NCBI RefSeq assembly: GCF_000425585.1
Contig: NZ_KE384401.1
Location: 186,001-250,000, forward strand
Source: Terrimonas ferruginea DSM 30193
Lineage (GTDB): Bacteria > Bacteroidota > Bacteroidia > Chitinophagales > Chitinophagaceae
Direction: 5' to 3'
DNA length: 64,000 bases
Each line of letters opens with the position of its first letter. Position 1 is the stretch's first letter. The notes beneath the pieces were generated by a model, which worked only from the letters and a program-made list of their open reading frames with translations, did not search any database and had not been told where the DNA came from. The translations under genes and the position numbers were made by a program. Positions 24,642-33,515 of the stretch are shown here, piece by piece.

Positions 24642-25691
24642 ATGACCGGCATCGATGATGTGAAATTACAACAGGTGATCGTGCACCAGGTAGGCAATCC
24701 CACCCGCGGTGAAGAGTTGCGCCTCTCCGCCAACCCACTCACCATCGACGACGAGATCGTAGGTAAACTCCTCACAAAGTATTTCCTCGGGTCTTTCAAT
24801 GCCAATGAGCTGTTTCATTTCACCCACCTCAGCGATATCGCACTCAATGAAGTGTATACTTACGTCAGCCGCATTTTTGAAGACCGATCCACTTTCCAGG
24901 AACAGTCCAACCTGCTCGCTAATTTTCTTTATAATAAGAGCACACACGTGAAAGTGAAACAAGGCGAGTTGTATATCGCCCTGATGGAAGAGGTCCCTTT
25001 CGAAGACGATACGGTTTCCGCCATCGGCATTTTCAAATCTGAAACAAAAGAGACCTTTCTCAAGATTGCGCCGCAAGGCAACGACGATTGGAACCTCACA
25101 CACGAAGAAGGTATTAATATCAATAAACTCGATAAAGGCTGCCTCATCTTCCGCACCGAAACCGCCGACGGATTCCGTTGCTGCGTACTCGATGCCACCA
25201 ATAAACAAGGCGACGCACAGTATTGGGTGAATGATTTTCTGCAGGTTCAACCTTTGGCCGACAGCTACCACCAGACCGACAAGTACCTCAGCCTTTGCAA
25301 GAATTTTATCACCAACGATTACGCGGATAAGTTTGAAGTGTCCAAAACCGATCAGGCCGAGATGCTCAACCGCTCCATCGAGTATTTCAAGACACACGAA
25401 CAGTTCAGCCTGAAAGAGTTTACCGAAGAAGTGATTCATCACGAAGAAGTGGTGAATACTTTTATGGATTATAAGAAAAATTTCGAGGCTTCACGCCAGT
25501 TCGAGATAGAAGATGAGTTTGATATTCACGGTGCGGCGGTTAAAAAACAGCAGAAGGTGTTTAAGACGGTGCTGAAACTCGACCGCAATTTCCATATTTA
25601 TATTCATGGCCGCCGCGACCTCATCGAAAGAGGCGTGGATGAAATGACCGGCCGCAAGTATTACAAGATTTTTTACGAGGAAGAAACCTGA
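24642..25691 (+). CDS. Nucleoid-associated protein, NdpA/YejK family
   Basis: 349 aa matching the 37-kDa nucleoid-associated protein family: KLQQVIVHQVGNPTRGEELRLS, ILxANFLYNKSTHVKVKQGELYIALM, NYFLKDFL-like QYWVNDFLQVQPLADSYHQTDKYL and the C-terminal KTVLKLDRNFHIYIHG. These proteins bind the chromosome; in other bacteria they are abundant and sometimes linked to phage regions. A TATCTTCG -7-like box lies about 24 bases upstream. The 3' end overlaps the convergent response regulator by 19 bp. Confidence 0.85.
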   Translation: MTGIDDVKLQQVIVHQVGNPTRGEELRLSANPLTIDDEIVGKLLTKYFLGSFNANELFHFTHLSDIALNEVYTYVSRIFEDRSTFQEQSNLLANFLYNKSTHVKVKQGELYIALMEEVPFEDDTVSAIGIFKSETKETFLKIAPQGNDDWNLTHEEGININKLDKGCLIFRTETADGFRCCVLDATNKQGDAQYWVNDFLQVQPLADSYHQTDKYLSLCKNFITNDYADKFEVSKTDQAEMLNRSIEYFKTHEQFSLKEFTEEVIHHEEVVNTFMDYKKNFEASRQFEIEDEFDIHGAAVKKQQKVFKTVLKLDRNFHIYIHGRRDLIERGVDEMTGRKYYKIFYEEET

Positions 25692-26068
25692 TCCGTCTCG
25701 GGCTCCATGCCTTTTTTCAGTTTGCCGGTCAGCACATCAAGGTCAAAAGGTTTTTCAATAAAGTCGTCGGCTCCCGCTTCTTTGCAGGATTCACCGGCAT
25801 CGGCATGGCCAGACATCATTATTATATATAGTCCGGCATTGGTTTCGTCTGCGCGCAGGCGGCGGCATACGTCACGGCCGTCCGTATTTCCCAGTAACAT
25901 ATCCAGTAATAACACGCGGGGTGCATAGTCCCGGAGGAGCTGGTCGAGTCCGGCAGGTGAGGTAGTGGTTTGCACAGTCATCCCGGCAAACTGCAGCACG
26001 GTTTCGGTCATGGTGCAGATATCCGGATCATCGTCCAGCAATACAATATCAATGGCTTGGCGGTTCAT
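25673..26068 (-). CDS. Single-domain response regulator
   Basis: 131 aa CheY-like receiver without an output domain. The acidic pocket is DDD at 12-14 (IVLLDDDPDIC), the phosphoacceptor is D56 in VLLLDMLLG, the switch Ser is in IMMSGHAD and the conserved Lys is in IEKPFDLD. No kinase adjoins it. Its 3' end overlaps the convergent nucleoid-associated protein gene by 19 bp. Confidence 0.9.
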   Translation of the reverse strand: MNRQAIDIVLLDDDPDICTMTETVLQFAGMTVQTTTSPAGLDQLLRDYAPRVLLLDMLLGNTDGRDVCRRLRADETNAGLYIIMMSGHADAGESCKEAGADDFIEKPFDLDVLTGKLKKGMEPETDQVSSS

Positions 26069-26227
26069 CTTCGGTAAAAAAAGCAGGACGACGGGGCGTC
26101 AAGATACAGGTTTATCGTTTAGCCACCATCCGTACTGCTACGGATTGATAAACGCATTTGGCAGCAATGGCCGTGCCACAGTGTCAAATCCCGGTGTAAA
26201 AACAGCTCTCCGCAAGGCTGCAAACCT

Positions 26228-26235
26228 TATCTTTG
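26228..26235 (+). promoter_or_regulatory. -7 promoter box (TATCTTTG)
   Basis: TATCTTTG fits TAnnTTTG and ends 19 bases before the ATG at 26255. Confidence 0.5.
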
Positions 26236-26254
26236 CAGCCCTTAACACTTTGAC

Positions 26255-26905
26255 ATGAAATTTTATAATCAACTGATAAAATACCGCCTCTGGATCGGCA
26301 TCGCTTTGCTGGTGCTGGGTGGTTATGTGAATTATATCGCCGGTTTCTGGCCCGCCTTCTTCCTTTACCTCGTAGGCGTGATCCTGATCCTCGGTCATTT
26401 TTTCTTCGGGCCCCTGCGCCTGATCCAGGAGTATATGGAAGCCGGTGATATGGACGGTGCGGAAAAAGTGCTCAATTCCATCCAGTTCCCCAACCTGCTT
26501 TATAAGCCCATCCGTTCCGTTTATTTCACCCTCAAGGGCAATATCGCCATGATGAAGCAGGACTTCGACGGCGCGGAAAAGATGATGAAAAAAGGCCTCG
26601 ATCTGGGTATGCCCATGAAAGAAGCCGAAGGCGCCAGCTTATTGCAGATGGGTATGCTGTCCATGCAGAAAAACGATCTCCGCCAGGCAGAAAGTTATAT
26701 CCGCTCCGCCATCCGCAAAGGCCTGCCCGACAAAGAAAACGAAGCAGCCGCTTACCTGCAGATGTGCAGCCTGATGATGAACAAACGCGAATTCCGCGCG
26801 GCCAAGGATTTTTTCCGCAAAGCCAAAGCGCTGAAGCCCACTACACCGCAGATCGTTGATCAGATCAAACAGATCGAGAAATACATTACCCGCATCCCGG
26901 GGTAA
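26255..26905 (+). CDS. Membrane-anchored TPR-like protein
   Basis: 216 aa. Two membrane segments near the N-terminus (LWIGIALLVLGGYVNYIAGF, FFLYLVGVILILGHFFFG) are followed by helical tetratricopeptide-like repeats (NIAMMKQDFDGAEKMMKKGLDLG, MLSMQKNDLRQAESYIRSAIRKG, CSLMMNKREFRAAKDFFRKAKAL). TPR domains mediate protein interactions; the partner is unknown. It is followed by a strong terminator at 27044-27068. Confidence 0.75.
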   Translation: MKFYNQLIKYRLWIGIALLVLGGYVNYIAGFWPAFFLYLVGVILILGHFFFGPLRLIQEYMEAGDMDGAEKVLNSIQFPNLLYKPIRSVYFTLKGNIAMMKQDFDGAEKMMKKGLDLGMPMKEAEGASLLQMGMLSMQKNDLRQAESYIRSAIRKGLPDKENEAAAYLQMCSLMMNKREFRAAKDFFRKAKALKPTTPQIVDQIKQIEKYITRIPG

Positions 26906-27043
26906 CGTGAATGGTGAATCGTCAATCGTGAATGGGGCGCCTGTTAATAGTCAATGAACATTCTGGAAGGGAATGGCTGCACTGCCTGAAGGCTCCGCCG
27001 GCTGTTTCATTTTCACACTTCCACATTTACATATTTATACATT

Positions 27044-27068
27044 AAAAGCTGGCGGCACGCCAGCTTTT
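27044..27068 (+). terminator. Rho-independent terminator
   Basis: Stem AAAAGCTGGCG/CGCCAGCTTTT with loop GCA, followed by a T-run to 27071. It ends the TPR gene and rules out the longer 26973 start for the next gene, which would lie upstream of this hairpin. Confidence 0.85.
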
Positions 27069-27083
27069 TTTATCTTGCCATAT

Positions 27084-28982
27084 ATGAAATCAATCTTCTC
27101 AGCTCTTGTAGCGTGTTTCCTGGCTGTGCAGGTTTTTGCGCAGTCTTCCGTATTGCCGGTTATTCCCGTGCCCGTTTCCTATACTTATGGAAATGGACAA
27201 TACACGCTGCCCGCTTCCATCACCATCCTCACACCCGCTGATACGTTGATCGCCAAAACCGGCGAGCGGCTGGCCGCTCAATTGCGGACTATTGCGGGCC
27301 GCAACGTGAAAGTGCTGGCAACCGATCAAAGAGCTTCGGGAGATTTTGTTTTCGTAATCGATAAAAGAATTCCCAAAGAAGGTTACCGCCTGCAGATCGA
27401 ACCACGTGGTGTGCGCATCACGGGCGGTGGCCCTGCCGGTATTTTCTATGGCGTGCAAACCATGCTGCAGTTGTTTCCCGCCAGCATCGTCAGCAAAACC
27501 GCTCCTGTAGCAGAACAATGGATGCTGCCTTCCGTTACGGTGGAAGATTATCCGCGCTTCGCCTGGCGCGGTATGATGCTCGACGTGGCAAGGCATTTTT
27601 TTACCAAACAACAGGTAAAGGATTTTATCGACCAGATGGTACAGTTTAAGTTCAACACGCTGCACCTTCACCTGGTAGACGACCAGGGATGGCGCCTCGA
27701 AATAAAAAGTTTACCCAAACTCACCGAGGTAGGCGCCTGGCGCGCCAACCGCGTTGGCCGCTGGGGCGATTTTACCAAACCCACTCCCGACGAACCCAAA
27801 ACTTACGGCGGGTATTATACACAGGACGATATCCGCGAGTTACTCGCGTATGCACGCGAACGTTTTGTGACCATCATTCCCGAGATCGATATTCCCGGGC
27901 ATAGCCTCGCGGCGGTTGCCTCTTATCCGGAACTCACCTGCACCACCGACAGCACTTACCAGGTAAATGCCGGCGAGCGGTTTATGATCTGGCCCGGCAA
28001 CGGTACGTTCTACGGCACACTCGATAATACATTGTGCCCCGCCAATGAAAAAGTATACGAGTTCCTCGATAAAGTATTTACCGAAGTAGCGGCCTTGTTT
28101 CCTGCGGAATACATTCACATGGGTGGCGACGAATGCTACAAAGGTTTCTGGGAAAAGAGCAAGGCCGTGAGCGACCTGATGAAGCGCGAGAAATTAAAAG
28201 ACATGCACGAAGTGCAAAGCTATTTTGTAAAACGCGTGGGCAAGATCATTGCTTCCAAAGGCAAAAAAATGATGGGTTGGGATGAGATCATGGAAGGCGG
28301 ACTGGCACCCGGCGCAGCCGTAATGAGCTGGCGCGGCATGAAAGGTGGCACCGAAGCCGCCACGGCCAAACACCAGGTGGTGATGTCGCCCAACGAGTTT
28401 GCCTACCACGATCTTTACCAGGGCGATCCGATTGCGGAACCGCCGACCTACTCAAAAGTATTGCTCAATAAGGCTTATGAGTTTGATCCCGTGCCTCCCG
28501 GCGTGGACCCGCAATACATTTTAGGCGGACAATGTAATCTCTGGAGCGAACGCCTCTGGACCGTCCGCCATATGCAGTACATGCTGTGGCCGCGCGGGCT
28601 GGCAACAGCCGAATCCGTATGGTCGCCAAAAGAAAAGAAAGACTGGACCGGTTTTATCGGTCGCGTGGAAAATCAAATGAAAAGATTTGATGAAGCCGAA
28701 GTGAATTATTCGCGCAGCATGTACGATCCGGCTTTTATCGCCAAAAAAGATGCGAAAGGGGAACTCAGCATTGAAATGACGACGCAGATAGCCGGACTCA
28801 CCATTCATTATAGTTTCGATGAATTTTTCCCGGATCGTTTTTATCCGGCGTATACAAAACCATTGAGCGTGCCGAAGGATGCCGCCAACCTGAAAGTGGT
28901 GACGTATCGTGGTAAGGAACAAGTGGGCAAGATCATCAACATGCCTGTAGCCGAGCTGCGCAAACGCGCCGGTATTAAATAA
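27084..28982 (+). CDS. Secreted beta-N-acetylhexosaminidase, GH20
   Basis: 632 aa from the ATG at 27084, which gives a clean signal peptide (LVACFLAVQVFAQ); the in-frame extension to 26973 crosses a terminator. Domains: GH20b-like N-terminus (about 20-150, VLPVIPVPVSYTYGNGQY), then the GH20 TIM barrel (FAWRGMMLDVARHFFTKQQVKDFIDQM, HLHLVDDQGWRLEIKS). The catalytic pair is D349-E350 in HMGGDEC. It removes terminal GlcNAc/GalNAc from chitin oligomers or glycans in the periplasm or at the surface. A WYL regulator gene begins six bases after the stop. Confidence 0.93.
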   Translation: MKSIFSALVACFLAVQVFAQSSVLPVIPVPVSYTYGNGQYTLPASITILTPADTLIAKTGERLAAQLRTIAGRNVKVLATDQRASGDFVFVIDKRIPKEGYRLQIEPRGVRITGGGPAGIFYGVQTMLQLFPASIVSKTAPVAEQWMLPSVTVEDYPRFAWRGMMLDVARHFFTKQQVKDFIDQMVQFKFNTLHLHLVDDQGWRLEIKSLPKLTEVGAWRANRVGRWGDFTKPTPDEPKTYGGYYTQDDIRELLAYARERFVTIIPEIDIPGHSLAAVASYPELTCTTDSTYQVNAGERFMIWPGNGTFYGTLDNTLCPANEKVYEFLDKVFTEVAALFPAEYIHMGGDECYKGFWEKSKAVSDLMKREKLKDMHEVQSYFVKRVGKIIASKGKKMMGWDEIMEGGLAPGAAVMSWRGMKGGTEAATAKHQVVMSPNEFAYHDLYQGDPIAEPPTYSKVLLNKAYEFDPVPPGVDPQYILGGQCNLWSERLWTVRHMQYMLWPRGLATAESVWSPKEKKDWTGFIGRVENQMKRFDEAEVNYSRSMYDPAFIAKKDAKGELSIEMTTQIAGLTIHYSFDEFFPDRFYPAYTKPLSVPKDAANLKVVTYRGKEQVGKIINMPVAELRKRAGIK

Positions 28983-28988
28983 ATTCTT

Positions 28989-29963
28989 ATGAATCGCATT
29001 GATCGTGTTACCGCCATACTGATCCAGTTGCAATCACGCAAAGTGGTGAAGGCACAGGATATTGCCGATCGCTTCGGCATTAGTCTGCGCACGGTTTACC
29101 GCGATATCAAAACATTGGAAGAAGCCGGCATTCCGTTATACGGAGAAGCGGGCATCGGCTATTCGATCATGGATGGCTACCGTTTGCCGCCGGTGATGTT
29201 TACCAAAGAAGAAGCCACGGCCTTTCTCACAGCCGAAAAGCTGATCGAGAAAATGACGGACGCTTCTACCGACGAAAGTTATAAATCCGCGATGTACAAA
29301 GTGCGCGCAGTACTTCGCTCAACGGAAAAAGATTTCCTGGAAACGCTCGATAACCAGATACAGGTTTTTAAAAGAAGCCGTAAAAGCCTCGAGGATAAAC
29401 CACCTGCCCTGCAAACGATCCTGAAAGGTATCGCCGGCAAACAGGTATTGCGGATCAATTATTTTGCGCAGCACAACCAGCAAAAAAGCGAACGTGAAGT
29501 GGAGCCGCTGGGTATCTTTTACCTGGAAAATTTCTGGCACCTCATCGGCTGGTGCCGCCTTCGCAAAGCTTACCGCGATTTTCGCGTAGACCGCATTTCT
29601 TCCATTCGCCTGAGCGAAGAAGTTTTTAAAAAAGATCATCCGAGCCTGGAAGAGTATATCGAAGAAAGAAAAAAAGACAAGCACGAACTCGTAAGCGTGG
29701 TGCTGATGGTTGAAAAAGATATTTGTCACTGGCTCGACGAACAGAAGTATTTCAGCGGCTTTATTTCACAACACGAAACAGCGGAGGGCATGGAAATGCA
29801 TTTCCTTACCTCCAGCATCGAAGGCTTCGCCTGCTGGTTCATGATGTTCGGAGAGCGTGCGCGCATTATTGAACCCGAAGCCTTACGTGAGCGCGTGGTG
29901 GAAATGGCGGAAAGCGTGTTGAGGAAGGTAGGGGGTAATACAGTGCTAAGTAATAAGTATTAA
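28989..29963 (+). CDS. HTH-WYL transcriptional regulator (YafY/DeoR type)
   Basis: 324 aa. The N-terminal HTH_11 domain (MNRIDRVTAILIQLQSRKVVKAQDIADRFGISLRTVYRDI region) precedes a WYL domain (about 140-230, LRINYFAQHNQQKSEREVEPLGIFYLENFWHLIGWC) and a C-terminal WCX extension. WYL domains bind nucleotides or DNA ends and control stress and defence genes. It starts six bases after the GH20 stop, so the two are co-transcribed, but a regulatory link is only inferred. Confidence 0.88.
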   Translation: MNRIDRVTAILIQLQSRKVVKAQDIADRFGISLRTVYRDIKTLEEAGIPLYGEAGIGYSIMDGYRLPPVMFTKEEATAFLTAEKLIEKMTDASTDESYKSAMYKVRAVLRSTEKDFLETLDNQIQVFKRSRKSLEDKPPALQTILKGIAGKQVLRINYFAQHNQQKSEREVEPLGIFYLENFWHLIGWCRLRKAYRDFRVDRISSIRLSEEVFKKDHPSLEEYIEERKKDKHELVSVVLMVEKDICHWLDEQKYFSGFISQHETAEGMEMHFLTSSIEGFACWFMMFGERARIIEPEALRERVVEMAESVLRKVGGNTVLSNKY

Positions 29964-30063
29964 GTTATAAGTAATTTCTTTGCTCCCTTATGGAGCTTCA
30001 GTTATCACGCAAAGGCGCTAAGTAATTAAGGCGCAATTGACGATTCACGATTGACTATTCACG
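29940..30063. repeat. Intergenic repeat cluster
   Basis: Shares words with 24446-24602: AGTAATAAGTATTAAG, 'ACGCAAAGGCGCTAAG' and GACGATTCACGATTGAC. It separates the WYL gene and the helicase. Confidence 0.5.
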
Positions 30064-30093
30064 ACGGACCACGAACTTTTCAACTTTAGAAGA

Positions 30094-33000
30094 ATGTCAT
30101 TCCAAAAAGAACAAGCGGAGATTTTTTTTAACGAGCAATATCAACGGCTGAATGAACAGCAGCGCAAAGCCGTGGACACCATCGAAGGACCGGTGATGGT
30201 GATCGCAGGTCCGGGTACGGGCAAGACGCAGATCCTCGCAACGCGCATCGGGAAAATATTATTGCAAACGGACGCAGGCCCCGAAAACATTCTTTGCCTT
30301 ACCTATACCGAGGCAGGCGTGGTAGCCATGCGCAAACGCCTGCAGCAATTCATCGGCCCCGATGCTTACCGCGTCAACATTTATACCTTCCACGCTTTTT
30401 GCAACGATATCATCCAGGAAAATCTATCGCTTTTTGAAAAGACCTCCCTCGATCCTATCTCCGATCTGGAAAAGATTCAGCTCTTCAAAGAACTGATCGA
30501 TAGTTTCCCCAAAAATCATCCGCTCAAACGTTATCGCGGCGATGTATATTTTGAAGTAAACAACCTGCAATCACTCTTCAGTACCATGAAGCGCGAAGGC
30601 TGGACACCCGCTTATATCAGTCAGAAAATCGACGAGTATTTAACCGATCTTCCCACGCGCGATGCTTATATCGCCAAACGCAAAACCGGCAACTTTCAGA
30701 AAGGCGATGTACGCTGGGATAAAATAGAAGAAGAAAAGGAAAAAAAAGAAAAGCTGCGCGCTGCCGTCAATGAATTTGACCGCTTCCAGGAACTCATGCG
30801 CCGCCGCAACCGCTACGATTTCGACGACATGATCAACTGGGTGATCAAAGCCTTTGAAGGAAATAAAGGACTGCTGTCTACTTACCAGGAAAAGTTTCAA
30901 TACATCCTGGTCGATGAATACCAGGATACCAGTGGTACGCAAAACCGCCTGGTGGAACTGCTGATCAGTTTCTGGGAAAAGCCCAACGTATTCGTAGTGG
31001 GCGATGACGACCAAAGCATCTACCGTTTCCAGGGTGCCAACGTGGAGAATATGCTCGACTTTGCGCATCAGTACCGCAATGACCTGATGACGGTGATCCT
31101 CACCAACAATTATCGTTCTACACAACCCATTCTCGATATTTCAAAAGCGCTGATCGATCGCAACGAAGAACGGTTGGTGCGTAAGATCGAAGGGCTGAGT
31201 AAAGAATTGCTTTCATCCAATCCCGCACACGCCGGGCTCTTGAATCAGCCGGTACTCCGCGAATATGAAACGCAACGCGCCGAAATGATCGGCATTACCA
31301 CGCAGGTACAGCAATGGCTGGATGAAGGCGTGGCTCCCGGACGTATCAGTATCATTTACCGGGAAAATAAATACGGAGAAGAACTCGCCACCTATTTTAA
31401 GTTGCTGGGTATGCCCGTGTACAGCAAGCGGCACGTAAATATTCTGCATCTGCCGTTCGGACAAAAGATCGTATTGCTGTTGAAATATCTTGCGGCCGAA
31501 CACGACACACCTTACGGCGGCGATGAGATGTTGTTTGAATTATTGCATTTCGACTGGTTCCATATTTCTCCGATAGAAATCGCCAAGCTGAGCATGGAAG
31601 TAGCAGAAAGACGTTTTGGGGAAAACCGTACGTCGATGCGGCAATTGCTGGCCGAGCGCGCCAATGCGCCTGCTCGCGACCTGTTCAGCGCCGGTCCTCA
31701 TGAAGCTTTCAGCAATGTGTCAAAGATTTTAGAGCAGCTCATTGCCGATGTGCCGAATGTGACCCTGCAGAATTTGTTTGAACGCATCATCCGCACAACC
31801 GGTTTGCTGCAGCACGTAATGAACAGCGAAGAAAAACATTGGCTGTTGCAGATACTGACGGCATTTTTTGATTTTGTAAAAGAAGAAACACGCCGCGCAC
31901 CCACACTCAACCTCGAGCAATTGGTACAACTCATTTCCCTGATGGAAAAAGAAGGCATAGCGCTCTCGCTGGTACAGGTTAGCGGCAACGATAAAGGCGT
32001 CAACCTGCTTACTTCACACGGTTCGAAAGGACTGGAATACGAGTACGTGATCATTGCCGGCTGTAATGCTGCCTTCTGGGAAAAGAAACGCAAGCCCGGC
32101 GGCGGTTACAGCCTGCCGGACACCATGTTCAGCTCGCAGCCGGTATCCAGTGATGAAGAAGAATTGCGCCGTTTATTTTATGTGGCACTGACCCGGGCCG
32201 AGCGGCATTTATATATATCCTACAGCCGTTTCCGTACGGATGGCAAAGAACTCGAACCATCGATGTTTATTGCGGAAATACTCGACCGCCATTTATTGCC
32301 GGTAGAAAAAATAATCCTCGATACCGAAGTAGAAGATCGTTTTGCGGCCCTGCCTTTCGGCGAAACACTGCGGCCGGAGATTGCGCACATGGAAGAGGCT
32401 TTCATCGAACGTTTGCTGGAAAAATTTGTGATGAACGTTACGGCATTGAGCAATTACCTCAAATGTCCGCTCGAGTTTTATTACCGCAACCTGGTACGTA
32501 TTCCCTCACCAAAAAACGAAGCCACCGAATTTGGTTCATCGGTGCACCACGCGCTGGAACAATTGTTCCGCAAAATGCTGGACGATGCCGACAAGCAATT
32601 TCCCTCCAAAGAAACCTTTATCGCCGACTTCGATTGGTACATGTACCGCCACCGCGAAAGTTTTACGCGCGAAGAATTTGAGCGGAGAATGGAATACGGT
32701 CATGAAGTGCTGGCCAATTATTACGATACCTATATCAACCGTTTCAACCGCATCGTGGCCATCGAACGGAATATCCGCAATGTGGTAGTGGAAGGCGTGC
32801 CGTTGAAAGGGAAACTGGATAAGCTGGAATTTGATGGCAAGTCGGTAAACGTGGTCGATTATAAAACCGGCGATCCCGAAAAAGCGCTGGCCAAACTCAA
32901 AGGTCCGTCGGACAAAGAGCCGCATGGCGGCGATTATTGGCGCCAGGCGGTGTTCTATAAACTGCTGGTGGATCATTACGAGAAAAAAGACTGGAAAGTG

Positions 33001-33246
33001 GTGAGCAGCGAGTTCGACTTCATTGAACCGGACAAGAAGAAAAACTACCGCAAGGAAAAAGTGATCATCACACCGGAGGACACGGCGGCCGTTTTACAGC
33101 AAATCCGCGAAACCTGGGATAAAATTCAGGCCAAAGACTTTTATACCGGTTGCGGAAAACAGGATTGTCATTGGTGCAACTTTGTGAAGACCAACGAACT
33201 GGCGGTGGCGATGCATGAGCAGGAAGAGGATAACCTGGAAAGCTGA
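30094..33246 (+). CDS. UvrD-like helicase with RecB-type Fe-S nuclease domain
   Basis: 1050 aa. Superfamily 1 helicase motifs: Walker A GPGTGKT (39-45), Walker B/motif II VDEYQDT, motif III VGDDDQSIYRFQGA, motif IV-VI (LTSHGSKGLEYEYVII, RLFYVALTRAERHLYISYS). The C-terminal PD-(D/E)xK nuclease has GKLDKLEFDGKSVNVVDYKTGDP with D and the DYK core. Cysteines C791, C1020, C1025 and C1028 (YLKCPLE; CGKQDCHWC) match a four-Cys [4Fe-4S] staple as in AddB/AdnA. This combination processes double-strand DNA ends. It is a single-subunit fusion, and no AddB/AddA partner adjoins. Confidence 0.9.
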   Translation: MSFQKEQAEIFFNEQYQRLNEQQRKAVDTIEGPVMVIAGPGTGKTQILATRIGKILLQTDAGPENILCLTYTEAGVVAMRKRLQQFIGPDAYRVNIYTFHAFCNDIIQENLSLFEKTSLDPISDLEKIQLFKELIDSFPKNHPLKRYRGDVYFEVNNLQSLFSTMKREGWTPAYISQKIDEYLTDLPTRDAYIAKRKTGNFQKGDVRWDKIEEEKEKKEKLRAAVNEFDRFQELMRRRNRYDFDDMINWVIKAFEGNKGLLSTYQEKFQYILVDEYQDTSGTQNRLVELLISFWEKPNVFVVGDDDQSIYRFQGANVENMLDFAHQYRNDLMTVILTNNYRSTQPILDISKALIDRNEERLVRKIEGLSKELLSSNPAHAGLLNQPVLREYETQRAEMIGITTQVQQWLDEGVAPGRISIIYRENKYGEELATYFKLLGMPVYSKRHVNILHLPFGQKIVLLLKYLAAEHDTPYGGDEMLFELLHFDWFHISPIEIAKLSMEVAERRFGENRTSMRQLLAERANAPARDLFSAGPHEAFSNVSKILEQLIADVPNVTLQNLFERIIRTTGLLQHVMNSEEKHWLLQILTAFFDFVKEETRRAPTLNLEQLVQLISLMEKEGIALSLVQVSGNDKGVNLLTSHGSKGLEYEYVIIAGCNAAFWEKKRKPGGGYSLPDTMFSSQPVSSDEEELRRLFYVALTRAERHLYISYSRFRTDGKELEPSMFIAEILDRHLLPVEKIILDTEVEDRFAALPFGETLRPEIAHMEEAFIERLLEKFVMNVTALSNYLKCPLEFYYRNLVRIPSPKNEATEFGSSVHHALEQLFRKMLDDADKQFPSKETFIADFDWYMYRHRESFTREEFERRMEYGHEVLANYYDTYINRFNRIVAIERNIRNVVVEGVPLKGKLDKLEFDGKSVNVVDYKTGDPEKALAKLKGPSDKEPHGGDYWRQAVFYKLLVDHYEKKDWKVVSSEFDFIEPDKKKNYRKEKVIITPEDTAAVLQQIRETWDKIQAKDFYTGCGKQDCHWCNFVKTNELAVAMHEQEEDNLES

Positions 33247-33260
33247 GGATTATAGCGCCT

Positions 33261-33336
33261 CCGTTGGTCTCCCGACCAACGGCAATGCAAGGACTTCTGA
33301 TTCGGGCACCCTCTTGTTGGTCGGGAGACCAACAAG
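33261..33336. repeat. Paired REP-like palindromes
   Basis: GTTGGTC-TCCC-GACCAAC at 33263-33280 (arms extended by CC/GG) and its inverted copy GTTGGTC-GGGA-GACCAAC at 33316-33333 (arms extended to CTTGTTGGTC). The two are exact reverse complements over 18 bp, 53 bp apart, an arrangement typical of REP/BIME elements. They lie between the helicase and the lipoprotein gene. Confidence 0.7.
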
Positions 33337-33497
33337 GGCGAGAGGGCTGTTGGCCGGGATGCCAGTGCAAGAATCTGAACACGCATTATCTCCCGGGCGA
33401 TTAACAAAGAAATGTTAAACATTGCCGCTTCTGATTGCTTCTTCGCGCCAGGTTCTGTTTTATGACAAACCCTGCAAGCCATTTGCCCCAAACAAAC

Positions 33498-33505
33498 TAA
33501 GTTTG
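33498..33505 (+). promoter_or_regulatory. -7 promoter box (TAAGTTTG)
   Basis: TAAGTTTG fits TAnnTTTG and ends 10 bases before the ATG at 33516. Confidence 0.45.
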
Positions 33506-33515
33506 CAAACTCATT

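Noticed and set aside
24666-25442. 258-codon minus-strand ORF
   Set aside because: It is antisense to the nucleoid-associated protein, which matches a known family from end to end.
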